Part shown: positions 44,504 through 55,857 of the stretch, piece by piece
Layout: every line of letters starts with the position of its first letter
How positions within the stretch are numbered: position 1 is the first letter of the stretch
NCBI GenBank assembly: GCA_910593695.2
Contig: OU343055.1
Location: forward strand, 41,886,682-41,950,681
Source: Ocypus olens
Lineage: Eukaryota > Arthropoda > Insecta > Coleoptera > Staphylinidae
Direction: 5' to 3'
DNA length: 64,000 bases
Notes under the pieces: generated by a model
Databases searched by the model: none
What the model was told of the DNA's origin: nothing
Seen by the model: only the letters and a program-made list of their open reading frames with translations
Program-made: the position numbers and the translations under genes

Positions 44504-45548
44504 CTAAAAATATGAAAGAAATTGCAAAAAATGGACAGTTAATGATTACAACATTAGAAACATTTACACTGGGATGGGTTGACTCAAATTTTTAAAGAAC
44601 GGGGCGGGGTGAATATTATATTACAAATTACACCGAATTCGCTCGCGACACAAAAACTCCTTTCAGTCCACCCTTTTAGAAATGTTCTTCGTTATTAAAA
44701 GGTAAATTCAAAAGGCGACTCTTTAATTGATTAATTGTGTATATTAATCAATTATATTTCAATTACATCCGGCTTTTTCTTAAGATCCCATCAATACTTT
44801 CAGACTGTTTTTCATGGTTTTGATACATCACTGCATCGAAGACAGGCGTGGGAAACCTCGCATAAAGAAACCTACAGGTCAATAAACAAAGGTTGAATAT
44901 ATTAACAATTAAATAAATACAATCTGTACAGTTTACAATTGTTGTATCTATTTTTACAGTATTAAATATCGTCTGAAGACGATAAACAACGCAGACTGGA
45001 TGTAGCCCGCGGGCCGTGTTTTGCCCATGACTGATTTAAATTATAATAAATAAAGAGTTGAACAACACGGAGAATACTCTGTAATTAGTGGATATGGCTT
45101 ACTAACTAAATAAAATGAAACAAAACAGGGTGGTAATGGAAAATGAAAGAGAACAATTTAATGGTGTCATTCTCTGTGAAATATGTAGGTTTAACAATAA
45201 CAAACAGAATTAATTCAAGCCCAACATTAAAGTGATGTAGACTGATAATAAACTATTATGTTGGAATTTACAACGTAATTGCAGTGAATACACGTACGCC
45301 TTAAGCTATTTCAGTAATAACTTTTCCGCAGTGGCTTCTGTTACATTAAATTTATATCGAAATAAGCCACAAAAAGCAACAATCTGTTTACTACCTACAT
45401 ACTGCATACAAAATCGAATGACGGAATATAACGAATTTTATATAACAAATTGGATGTCTTTAGGATGTTTCCATGGTAAATCATCTTATATTTTTGCATG
45501 GCACAAAAGCAGTCTACTTCCTGCCAAAAAAACTGTTTTCAAAAACCT
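44504..45548. other. No gene; possible small hAT derivative
   Basis: 44843-45033 begins CAGGCGTGGGAAACC and ends GGGCCGTGTTTTGCCCATGACTG, hAT-like ends, but the flanking 8-mers do not match, so this stays tentative. The 79-codon frame at 45331-45570 has no recognised motif. Confidence 0.35.
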
Positions 45549-47199
45549 AGGCGAGTTTTATTTTATTTGATAAACAGAAATGTCAAAACAAGGTGTTAAA
45601 GTAATGTAGTAAAATATGAACATATTTTTAATACATAGAGTATTAACAATTTACTAACAATAAAAGAAGATGTGACTACTAAATTGTTAATTCTCTATAC
45701 AGGGTGTAGAATTGGTTCACGCACCATAGGGATTTCCATGTTAAATTCTTAATGTTAAAATATTGGCTCCCCAAATTATTTTAGAGAAAATTTGAAATGT
45801 TTCTTGTAGAGATAAAAAATACTCTACACAACCGTCTCTTTACTTATTTTTTTACTTTTTATCCAAAGGGGAAATTGAGGAAATTAAAACTACTATTTTA
45901 GCAAAAATATGTGGTGCCTTGGAATTATTGGAACAAAAATCCGTTGAACGTTCTGTTAACTGTAGTGTGTGGTTTACTGCACGTGCGCTATCAGCAGAAT
46001 AGTTCGATTTTACCATTAGGATCTTTTCACTCAACAAATCCATAATGTTAACTCAAAATTACTTAAAATACGCCTAAATTTGTCATTAGAACATTTATGT
46101 CATACTTGTTTATTATTGAATCATAATGGCATGGAAACAACGTATATTAAATGACAAATAACGCTCTCGGGCGTTATTTCTATAACGCCCGCTCATAACG
46201 CCCGCTTTTAGTAATTATCAACAGATAGACTGTCAACAATTCGCCAAACACAAATAAAGCGTGCGAACGCCGCACAGTGTCCGGAAACGCGAGAAATATG
46301 GCCAAGCGGGTCAAAAATCGGGCAAAAATAAAGTCAATTATTAAAAAATAATAATAACGGATTCATGTTCGCAAGACTTATGAACCCCCTACATTTAAAT
46401 TCTTGAGTCATAATTCTAAACCAATATGGCCTATTCGGGCATTCAAGTAAACTGTTTTTAACTGATGAGTTTCAAGCAAAAATTGCACCAGAAATAAATA
46501 TTATTTTTATCGCATTTTGGAATGTTTTCCAAATGAATTTTATATCACGTAAAATTGAATAAGAATTCGATTTATTGGTACTAATTACAAAAAGAATGTC
46601 TGATAAAGTTTTAAGATAAAACAGTTTGAAATTTGTAGAAATTTACAACTAATTTCGGATTTTAAAAGAGTAAAAGTTGCTTATATGAAAAATCGTGTCG
46701 CCGAATCTACAGTATGTGATAGTCCCAAGTGTCCTCTATCTTTTCATATCAAACTCACCTTCAGATTGATCCCACCTCGGGTGTAGTAATTTTTTTTCTC
46801 TCGCAAGACGCCGAAAAATCGGCCAATTCAACTATAATTTGGAGTATATTTGTTATAGAATATTGAAAAGGTATCCGAATGTATTTTATATTACATAAAA
46901 TAGAAAAAAAAATATAATTAAATGACACCAATTTCAAAAAAATGGCTGATGAAGTTTGAAGGCATAAAAATTTGAATTCTGTAAAAAAATTAAATCAATT
47001 TATGATTTTGAATGGGTCACAATCACTTATATGAAATATAAAGTGGCTAAATATATAGTATATGATATTCCCAAGTATACCCTATCTTGCTACACCAAAT
47101 TCACATTTAGGTTGATCCCCCCCGGGGTGTGGTGATTTTTTTTTCCTCGCTAGTCGCTGAAAAATCAAACAATTTGACGATGAAGTGTATTTTTTATTC

Positions 47200-47626
47200 C
47201 CATCTTTTTAAATAAAGAAAATATTACGAAACTATTTAAATAAATATTGAGGACAACTAAGAAATGAACTTCATTTGTTTGAAAATATTTTTCATAAAAT
47301 CATTTTTATTGGAGAAAAAAAAATATATTTTTTTTCATATTTGATTTATAATTATGAAACGATAATAGTTACAGCAAATTTACATGATTAATAATTGCAA
47401 AAAATGAACAACTTATAAAGAATAAGTTTTTTTCGAAATCTCGTTGGTTTCTGAGTGAAATTTGTCATTTCCGTCTTTCGTAATTTTGACGTTTCAAACG
47501 TCAGTTTCATCCGAGTCTATAAAACGTTCGATGTACATTTAAAATATGATTTAAATTGAAAATAAACCATGATAGCGTAAGTATAAATAAATATATCAGA
47601 TCGGAGAAAGTAACATGATGGCCACA
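47200..47626 (+). mobile_element. Helentron-like repeat, 3' half
   Basis: It begins in the internal AAATATTGAGGACAAC block, includes GACGTTTCAAACGTC, and ends ATCGGAGAAAGTAACATGAT, then GGCCACA; the final bases are cut off. Confidence 0.7.
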
Positions 47627-47669
47627 AATAGTTTTGAGTTTTTCAGGTATGCGTTTTGTGTTTTAGTGA

Positions 47670-47825
47670 TAAATTCAAAAAAACGAAATATAGCCTGAAT
47701 ATATAAATATTCAACCTGTTCGTAACTCTGCAAGCAAAATTAAGTCTTACTAAGACTATAAACAAATAACTTATTGAAACAACTACTTCCCTGGCTGATG
47801 CCACGCCGGATATTGAATGATACAA
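47670..47825 (-). repeat. Ribozyme-associated module, minus-strand arm
   Basis: 156 bp, apparently identical to the reverse complement of 48176-48330 (TTGTATCATTCAATATCCGG start). The absence of differences suggests a recent inverted duplication. Confidence 0.85.
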
Positions 47826-47991
47826 AAGAAATTTGCATGTTATTATTAGTACTACTAGTGAAATAACATTGGTTTAAGATCCCTTATTTCTACACACAGG
47901 ACTAACTTGAAAAATGAAACTAAATTGAATTTGAAAACTTTAAATTATAAAACTGAACCCAAAAGTATGTAAAAATTAAGTAAATAGCCAT

Positions 47992-48030
47992 CTGCAGACG
48001 CGTTTCGAGATTTATCTCTCATCAGTGCAG
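47992..48030 (-). ncRNA. Hammerhead ribozyme (type I, short stem III)
   Basis: Read on the minus strand from 48030: stem I CTGCA, core CTGATGA, stem II GAGA with loop TAAA closed by TCTC, core GAAA, very short stem III in ACGCGT, cleavage triplet GTC, and stem I return TGCAG. Every invariant hammerhead nucleotide is present and stems I (5 bp) and II (4 bp) pair perfectly. Minimal hammerheads with a one- or two-pair stem III are known from Penelope-like retroelements and retrozymes, where they may act as dimers. Predicted cleavage is after the C of GTC, before TGCAG. Activity is inferred, not shown. Confidence 0.75.
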
Positions 48031-48175
48031 CTTCGCATTTAAATTGAATGTTAAAGAATAAAATACACTTACGTGAAGGTGACCGTGACCGTGAAGGAGT
48101 CGTAAACAAATGAGGAGATTATAGAAGGGTTGGACTGATTTTATACCTGAATTTAGGTGATTAGTGAAAGTAAAT

Positions 48176-48330
48176 TGTATCATTCAATATCCGGCGTGGC
48201 ATCAGCCAGGGAAGTAGTTGTTTCAATAAGTTATTTGTTTATAGTCTTAGTAAGACTTAATTTTGCTTGCAGAGTTACGAACAGGTTGAATATTTATATA
48301 TTCAGGCTATATTTCGTTTTTTTGAATTTA
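48176..48330 (+). repeat. Ribozyme-associated module, plus-strand arm
   Basis: It starts TTGTATCATTCAATATCC and contains GGCGTGGCATCAGCCAGGG and AGTCTTAGTAAGACT (a small palindrome). Inverse of 47670-47825. Diverged relatives lie at 16735, 21340 and 28265. Confidence 0.85.
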
Positions 48331-48507
48331 TTTAATACTCTCTGCAATAAGTAAGGTTGTTTCTATTTTATTTATGTTTTAGTGATATTTTTATTATTTT
48401 CAATTATGTATATAACGTAAAATATTGTACTTTATATTTATCTTTTTAAATTTGCACTTGGGACTATCATATACTATACATTTAGCGACTTGATATTTCA
48501 TATAAAT

Positions 48508-49362
48508 CAGAAGTTCTCAACCTTTTGTTTATTGCGTACCACCATAAGGAAATCACATAAACTATAGTACCACCAGCATTTGAAAAAAAAATGTTTACTT
48601 TTTATACATATTTTTATTCAACAAAAAATACATTCTTAACATTTAAAATAAAATATACTTCAAAGTTTACAACAAAAAAAAAAAAACGGAAAACAGTAAA
48701 AATAAAATATTCCGTGCGATCCTTGCGCTTGTTTTGCAGATACAATTTTTTATATTTCTGGTTCAGTTAATTTTAATCCCAAGTTTGGTTCGATTTTTTA
48801 TTTTGTTCTGTATTTGTTTGTGAAAAACCTTTTTCACATAAATACGTCGTACAGAAGGGCATTAAAAACGGAATAGCAATGTTTGCTATGTCCTTAAAAT
48901 CTGTTCTTTGTTGAAGCCAAAATTCAATCATTGTTTTTTTTTTTGTTTTGCAGTGAAATCACTTGACATATCTATTATTTGTTCTTTTTGTTTACGTAAA
49001 AAATATTCTGGAATATTTGAAGGAAGAGGGTTTCTGATCCAATTTTGATTTTCCTAATCTTCTTGGAAATAAAATTTAAATTTATTTATCAATAAGGAAC
49101 AATGATGTTTTATATCTGATGCCAATTCCTCATTATTGTTCATTTTGTTTTCTGTAAGAAAATTATCTAGGGTTGGTAAAAGGCCGACAGTTTTCTTATC
49201 TATTTCACTGATAATTAGTTCAAGTTTGTTTACTGTTGCAGTTATTTTATAATTGACGGCAAAAAATGACGTTTGGTCCTTGTAAGCCTAAATTTAAATC
49301 GTTCAACCTTCCAAAAATATCAGCTAAATATGATAAACGGGCCAACCATATTTCATCAAAGC
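48508..49362 (-). pseudogene. hAT transposase relic (ZBED5-like), C-terminal half
   Basis: The plus-strand left end CAGAAGTTCTCAACCTTTTG is a typical hAT terminal repeat (element 3' end). On the minus strand, ARLSYLADIFGRLNDLNL (about 49340-49280) and, after shifts, FWLQQRTDFKDIANIAIPFL and CTTYLCEKGFS (about 48920-48830) match ZBED5/FAM200-like hAT proteins. Stops and frameshifts throughout; the N-terminus and the other element end are missing. Inserted in the centre of the palindrome. Confidence 0.82.
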
Positions 49363-50783
49363 ACACACCGGGGGATCAGCCTAAAATTGAATTTGGTGTG
49401 GCAAGATAGGGGATACCTGGGACTATCATATACTATACATTTAGCCACTTGATATTTCATTCAAGTGATTGTGACCCATTCAAAATTATAAATTGATTTT
49501 ATTTTTTTTTCAGAATTCAAATTTTTATACCTTACAACTTTATCAGCCATTTTTTTTTAATTAGTGTCATTAAATTACATTTTTCTTCTATTTTATATAA
49601 TATAAAATACACTCGGATACCTTTTTAATATTCTATAACAAATATACTCCAAATTATAGTTGGATTGGCCAATTTTTCGGCGTCTTGCGAGAGAAAAAAA
49701 ATCACTAGACCCGAGGTGGGATCAACCTGAAGGTGAATTTGGTCTAAAAAGATGGAGGACACTTGGGACTATCACATACTGTAAATTTTGCGACACGATT
49801 TTTCATATAAGCAATTTTTACTCTTTTAAAATCCGAAATTAGTTCTAAATTTCTACAAATTTCAAACTGTTTATCTTAAAACTTTATCAGACATTCTTTT
49901 TGTAATTAGTACCAATAAATCGAATTCTTATTCAATTTTACGTGATATAAAATTCATTCGGAAATCATTTCAAAATGCGATAAAAATAATATTTATTTCC
50001 GGTGCAATTTTTGCTTCAAACTCATCAGTCTACTTGAATGCCCGAATACGCCATAATGGTTTAGAATTATGACTCAAGAATTCAAATTTAGGGGGTTCAT
50101 AAGTGTTGCGAACATGAATTCGTTATTTTTTTTTTTAATAACTGACTTTATTTTTGCCCGATTCTCGACCCGCTTGGCCACATTTCTCGCGTTTCCGGAC
50201 ACTGTGCGCCGTAAACATCTGCGCGGCGCTGCTTTCGACGCGACAATCTGTCAGAAAATAGCATAAGAAAATCTTCGATAAATTTAACCTACAAGTATGA
50301 TATAAAACGTTGAAGGCGCCACGGGCGTTATGAGCAAAATGCCCACGGTCGGCGTACATCCTTCGGGCCGGTGGCCCTCGGGCTGTACACCGTCGACCTG
50401 TGGCGTTATTGTACTCATAATGCCCTAGATACCTTAATTACTATAACGTGACAGCTAACGTTCAACGGCTTATTGTTTCAGCAATTCCAAGGCACCACCT
50501 ATTTTTGCTAAAATAGTTGTTTTAATTTCCTCGATTTCTCCTTTGTATTGAAAGTAACCAAATAAGTAAGGAGACGATTGTAGAGTATTTTTTTCTCTAC
50601 AGGAAACATATTTACACTTTTTCTCTAAAATCATTTGGGGAACATTAAGAATTTAACATGGAAATCCCTATGGTGCGTAAACCTATTCTACACCCTGTAT
50701 ATTAAAAATATTTTAATATTTTACTACAATATTGTAAACACCTTGTTTCGACATTTCTGGTTATCAAATAAAATAAAACTCGC

Positions 50784-51430
50784 CTCAATTTTTGGTAACT
50801 TGGGTTACATTTTCTGAAATCGTGTATTTGGTTAGTGTAGATGTATGTAAAAAAAAATAAAATAAAAAAGCATGTGTGGTAATTAAAGTCCAAGGTTTTA
50901 ATTACTTAGTTAATATCACACTGTTTATTTATTAGTGACTGCAGTTTCGATCAAACGATCCTATTATTATTTTGATAATTAAAGAATTATTATACTTTAT
51001 GTTGTTTTTTGTCAACTTTGTTTATCTCTTTAAAAATAATAAATGCAATATTTTATTGTTGTTATAAACAACTGCAATTGTTTTACTTTCATATTTTTCA
51101 TTGCTATGTTTTGATATATAATAAAATTTAAAAATGACTGTAACTCATTTATTTTTAGAACTAACTATGTTATATGTGATATCGGATTAAAGAGAAAAAA
51201 TAGCCTTTGGAATGAGGTCATAGCCAACTGACTTCCATTAAAAAAATGTAAATTTGAGTCATATCTCGGAAAATAATGGCGTTAAAAATTTTCTGAATTA
51301 TTAAGCTACGTAAAATTATCTACAACTTTGTCATTTGCAGTTTTTTTCTTTCTGTTATAATAACCGAGATATATTTATTTGAGAAAATGATACTTTTTAC
51401 ATATTTCAAAATATCTAGCTACCGTTCAAT
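50784..51430. other. No gene recognised
   Basis: AT-rich; no supported feature except that 51180-51430 has the look of mariner interior (gtcatatctcggaaaataatgg, taaccgagatatat). Confidence 0.3.
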
Positions 51431-51562
51431 TTTTTGAAAACTCTGAGTGTTATATTATTGGGCTCGTAAAACTGCACTTCTTTGCCTATTTCATTGTTTC
51501 TCTATCTTTTATAGTTTCCGAGTTCGCCATAGAGAACATCGAAAAAAACTCACCCAGTATAA
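51431..51562 (-). mobile_element. Mariner-type terminal repeat, one end
   Basis: Minus strand from 51562: CTGGGTGAGTTTTTTTCGATG..., preceded by TA. No transposase or second end recognised. Confidence 0.4.
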
Positions 51563-51589
51563 TTTTTTTCACATCTTATGTTTTACCCT

Positions 51590-51662
51590 AGGTATGTGCG
51601 GCTCGCGAGAGTTTTTAAGTTTTAAATGTGGCCCATGCACAGAAAAAGGTTGCCCATTCCTA
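51590..51662 (-). mobile_element. hAT terminus
   Basis: The minus strand reads AGTAGGAATGGGCAACC...TGGGCCACATTTAAAACTT...CTCGCGAGCCGCACAT, the composition and order of hAT/Charlie-like ends. The partner end was not found. Confidence 0.45.
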
Positions 51663-52262
51663 CTTTAGTGCATCAATACTTCCAGATTGAACTGTCTTGA
51701 AGTTTTCCTGTACTATCGTCGGTCTATTTGACTTCAAAGGCAAATCACCGACGACCTTATTTGTTTCTCTATTCCTGTTGTGCGCTGGTTTTCCTAACAA
51801 TCTTTTGTGGGTGTTTTCTATAAAAATGAACCGTCGAAATAAGGAAACGTTTTAGCTATTTTATGCAAGGGATTTACAACTAAACTGATTTCCTTAAGTA
51901 ATCTATGATTTTACCGGAAATGATTAGCATCAAGATCACGTCAAGCAAGAGTGATCAATACGCTAATAATTTCCTAGGAAAAATCAGTCAAAAGTTAGAC
52001 TCGAGAAGACAATTGGACGATCAGAAAGTTTACATTTCATTACCTGAAACATTACATTGACTGTCAGGCGTGTATTACTACGCGATTAATATAACATAAT
52101 GCGATTTCATTGATTCAAAAGTAAGAGAGGTCATTGTCATGGTAACAACGCAGACAAACATAGCGGGGTATAACTGAACTCAGTAAAACGTTTATTGTTT
52201 AATAGTTGAAGGGTCTTCTTTTTATAATTCTTCAATTAGCATTTGATGTACTATATTTTTCT
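51663..52262. other. No gene recognised
   Basis: Mixed intron sequence; nothing supported. Confidence 0.3.
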
Positions 52263-52541
52263 TTATGAATCGACCATGGCGGGCACATACCACCATTCTA
52301 TCATTACCGTGGGATTATAGCGGGCATATCCTCCTATCATCAGGATTTTAGGCGTAAAAACAATTGGTGCTTTCCTGACTTTAGATTTAGCTTTTTCTCG
52401 TGCATTAGGAGTAGAATGACCACAGGTATACTTTGCGTGCACGTCATAGACAGCAGAACCTAGTTCCGACACGACTTTCATGCTTTCACTCCCTCTACGA
52501 TAAGTTAACGTGTTTCGTATGTCGTCCAAGGCGAGAAACAT
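52263..52541 (-). other. Unrecognised open frame, 92 codons
   Basis: The frame is more balanced in composition than its surroundings and contains KYTCGHSTPNAREKAKSKVR and KILMIGGYARYNPTVMIEWW. I do not recognise it. The preceding minus-strand bases give a short continuation with a stop. It could be a fragment of a transposon-encoded protein; no splice sites were identified that would make it a channel exon. Confidence 0.3.
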
Positions 52542-53054
52542 TCAGTTTTCGGTAATGCCGCATACGCAAAGATCCGTTGATCAAACTATATAACTTCCTG
52601 AATTCTCCATTTTTGGACTCATTCTCGTATTTCCCTACGTATTTCCTTCAATTGGTTTTTCTTCTTTAAACTTGATAGGTAACATACGCTTTGGATTAGC
52701 TCCACTTTTTTGGAGTTTGTTGCCTATGTTTAGCTTTAAAGCCTTTATACTGACTAAGACCTTCTTTTTTCTCGTCGCCTTTTCAGTTTTTTAGCACCCG
52801 CCAAAGGTATATTTGCTGAGAAATAAAACAAAAACTGTAATTGAGAGAAAAGCTATTTATGTAACAAGTCCACAATATATCACTTTCTTGGACGAGACGT
52901 TTTACGGCCGAGCGAGTGAAGCGAGAGAGGCCAATAATGGAGGCGAGTCCATCAAGTGCAATCGTGGACGAGTTACATACAAAGCTTATGTTCGACTGCT
53001 ATTAGCGTTTTTGGAATACTTTTTAAATACAAACTGAAGCAATTTATTTATATA
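52542..53054. other. No gene recognised
   Basis: It includes a CpG-containing palindromic patch at about 52901-52935 (acggccgagcgagtgaagcgagagaggcc), similar in style to 25985 and 32170. Confidence 0.3.
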
Positions 53055-53066
53055 CAGTATATTTTT

Positions 53067-53885
53067 ACTTTCTCCGTTACGAAGTACGAGAAAGTATTGT
53101 GATCGTGATTTTTTTTTCAAAAATTTTTTTTACGGAAATATCCGTTTTGGGGTCCCTAGATGCCATTTCAACAATTTCTGGAAAAAAATTTTTTGTGTCT
53201 GTGTGTGTGTGTGTGTGTCTGTGTGTGTGTGTGTGTGTGTGTGTCTGTGTGTGTGTGTGTGTGTGTGTCTGTCTGTGTGCGCTGTATCTCAAAAACTAAT
53301 AGAGCAATTGATATGAAACTTTCAACATACGTCTTATTTGATAATCTGAAGAACTGAAAAGCTTTTGGTAAAATTTCGTACACCGGAAGTGGGTGTTTAC
53401 CTTAACTGTTTTTTGTTTTTTGCCAATATTTTCTTAAATATGAAAAATATCACAAAAACATTTAAACAAACATTGAAGACAACAAAGAAATGAACATCTT
53501 TTGCTTGAAAATATTTTTCATAAAATCATTGCTATTCGAGAAAAAAAATTATTAATTTTTTTTAACTTTTGGTTTATAATTATGAAACGATGATAGTTAC
53601 AGCAAATTTGTGTGAATAATAATTGTAGAGAATAGCAAAATGAATAACTTCTAAAGAATAAGTTTTTTTCGAAATCTCGTTAGTTTTTGAGTAAACCGAG
53701 TTTTTGAATTTGAAGTATATTTTTTCCGTTTCATAATTTTGACGTTTTAAACGTCAGTTTCATCCAAGTTTACGCAACGCTCGATGTACATTTAAAATAT
53801 GATTTCAATTGAAAATGAACCATGAAAACGTAAATATAAATGATACCATCAAGTCGGAGAAAGTAACATGATGGCCACATCACCA
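53067..53885 (+). mobile_element. Helentron-like repeat, copy 9, full length
   Basis: ACTTTCTCCGTTACGAAGT start; the longest TG/TCTG microsatellite of the family (about 53195-53279); GACGTTTTAAACGTC palindrome; end TGATGGCCACATCACCA. Compared with the uninterrupted right arm of the host element, the insertion lies in its TTTTTC/TTAT tract. Confidence 0.85.
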
Positions 53886-54164
53886 TTTTTTTTATCGTGG
53901 GCCATAGGATTTTACATGCTAAAAATTATACCTTGTTTTAATGTATATTTTATCATAAAATTTTAAAGAAAATTTTAGTTTGTGATAAATCAATTATTTT
54001 TCTACATGATGCGCTGCATTAGAATAACTTAAACATGTTTTATTTCATTAAAAAATGAAATTATTTAGTATAAATAACTGAGCAAAAATAATCAAAGTAC
54101 CTTGAATTTCCGTAATGTCAGATTGATTAGTGACGCAAGAAATCAAACGAATTTATACCAGAAA

Positions 54165-54347
54165 ATGTCTGTTTGTACTGTTGAAGAACGGGTGGAATTT
54201 GTAACGTCAATTATAAGAGGTTTGTCCAGCAGGGAACTAGTTGAATTTTTCTACAAGAAGTCAGGGAATTTTTATTTTAGGGAAATAGTTGACAACTTCT
54301 CTGCAGCGTATCCCGATCGTCCGGTTCCGAGCAGAAGCACTTTTTAA
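54165..54347 (+). pseudogene. Mariner transposase N-terminus (DUF4817 type), truncated
   Basis: From ATG 54165: MSVCTVEERVEFVTSIIRG...NFSAAYPDRPVPSRSTF, the start of a DUF4817-type transposase, then a stop right at the join to the right terminal repeat. The internal deletion removes the whole catalytic domain. Confidence 0.75.
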
Positions 54348-54519
54348 TGGAATAAAACATGTTTAAATGATTCTAATTAAGCGCATCACGTAGAAAAATA
54401 ATTGATTTATTTTACTAACTAAAATTTGCTTCAAAATTATATGATAAAATGTACATTAAACACAAGGTATAATTTTTAGCATGTAAAATCCTAAGGCCCA
54501 CGATAAGAAAAACATACTG

Positions 54520-55493
54520 TATATATTTTAATCATAGTGTGCATTTACTGCCACACTAATGTCATTCATTGTGAATTTCATAGAAAATGGATGATTAGGT
54601 TAAACAATCTAACTCGCACAATAAAGTCCAAACCTTGCAAACTTCTTCAGGAGTAAATATAATGAATAATAGTAAGTACTATCGCTATAAACCACTATCA
54701 TAGTTGATCCCTCTTTTTCATTAGTAATTTGTATTGTATTTATTGGGTGCTCCAACCAAAATTAAAATCTGTCATTTCTGACACAGACATAAGAGTCCAA
54801 TTTACTTTAATAATTATGAGTACTAGTACGAAATGTACGCCATTAAATAGTAAGTTTAAAGTAGGTACTCACTGTCAGTCATCGGTGACTGACGTGACCC
54901 CATTGGAACACTTCAGTGTCAGTCACCGGTGACTGACAAAGCGGTCAACGTGTTACGGGACTAATGAGAAATTCCACATAAGTATTATATAACATTTTAT
55001 CCTAAATCGTCTGTAATTGCATTAAATATTGAAATAATATTGATAAAATGTTGACAAGAAATTTTTACGTACGTGGTGTCAATTTGAATTATTTCAAAAA
55101 TCTTACTAAGGATCTATGTATTCCGTGAGTCATAGTTATTCGCTCACTAGTGGCTAATGAACAACATTACTTCCCTCAAATGACCACAGTAATTCGATTA
55201 TTACACCCGATTTTGGATAAAATAAATCTTATTTATATCTTTGCGATTAGGTTTTGATTCAAACGTGGATATTGACTTTATAAGGAATAACTTACACATT
55301 GATAATGTATGTTGTTGATTATGAGATATATGCAGATATGTCAATTTTGTGTGAAATTATAAATGGTGGGATCCAATGCCCACTTATTCTGTGTATGCTA
55401 AGTTTCTACGTCAAATCCGACAACCGTTACAGCCGTCACTTAGCTCTATTTCGTACACCTTTCCATAAAATGAATTAACCGACGTGAAGTTGA
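54520..55493. other. No gene; contains paired 20-bp palindromes
   Basis: AT-rich. The only clear structure is the palindrome pair at 54874-54937. Confidence 0.5.
54874..54937. promoter_or_regulatory. Two 20-bp palindromes 24 bp apart
   Basis: GTCAGTCACCGGTGACTGAC at 54918-54937 is a perfect palindrome, and GTCAGTCATCGGTGACTGAC at 54874-54893 is the same with one change. Direct repetition of a palindromic site resembles an array of dimeric protein-binding sites, but no function is known; it could also be debris of an inverted-repeat element. Confidence 0.45.
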
Positions 55494-55857
55494 CCATAAA
55501 TTTCCAGCCATAGATTTCCAGGCGAATCCACCGAAAGTGCGCTAACAATTTTTAATTTTATTTATGTAATGCCTTTCTGCAAGTATATTTAAAAAATACG
55601 CTGTCAAAAAAGAGTGAAAAGTATTACAAATATTTTTTATCGAGTAATTCGTTGATCTGTAGCTGACACTTAAAAAAATCGTAGGTCAACTTATGAGTTG
55701 CTTGATAAAAAAATATGTTTTAATCATTTCTACGGTTTTTTGATAGTTTGAATTTGTCTAATATAAACTTTCAGAAAAGCACTGCATGAATAATATTAAA
55801 TACTCGCAGCGCAGTTCTGGCGGACGCATCGGGAAATCTCTGGCTGGAAATTTATGG
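55494..55857. mobile_element. MITE with CCATAAATTTCCAGCCA ends
   Basis: About 65-bp diverged terminal inverted repeats (CCATAAATTTCCAGCCATAG left; inverse of CTGGCTGGAAATTTATGG right), 364 bp, no ORF. A similar terminus fragment (atttatggctgaaattttta) occurs at about 61710. Confidence 0.65.

Larger units (their letters stand above)
45549..50783. repeat. 5.2-kb palindrome, arms about 1.4-1.6 kb
   Basis: Left arm 45549-47130 and right arm 49363-50783 are reverse complements with moderate divergence. Inside them is a mariner-like start CAGGGTGTAGAAT (45700; mirrored at 50697), each with TA outside. The inverted repeat also extends about 85-150 bp beyond these ends (gcgagttttattttatttgataa on both sides), so the palindrome is larger than the mariner-like unit. 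Each arm contains two tandem, diverged units of about 345 bp (marker GGGACTATCATATACTATA and relatives). The about 2.2-kb centre holds the features listed next. Confidence 0.8.
53055..54519 (+). mobile_element. Deleted mariner derivative, split by a Helentron-like copy
   Basis: Ends CAGTATATTTTT...ATCGTGGGCC (left, split at 53067-53885) and the inverse at 54488-54519; TA outside (53053-53054, 54520-54521). Arms of about 200 bp share GGATTTTACATGCTAAAAAT. Without the insertion the element is about 0.65 kb and keeps only the transposase N-terminus. Confidence 0.8.

Noticed and set aside
44843..45033. Small hAT element
   Set aside because: Ends look hAT-like, but flanking 8-mers atcgaaga and atttaaat do not match; kept only as a tentative note.
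47643..48354. Two near-identical 60-65-codon open frames in opposite directions
   Set aside because: They are the two arms of an inverted non-coding module, not a gene pair.
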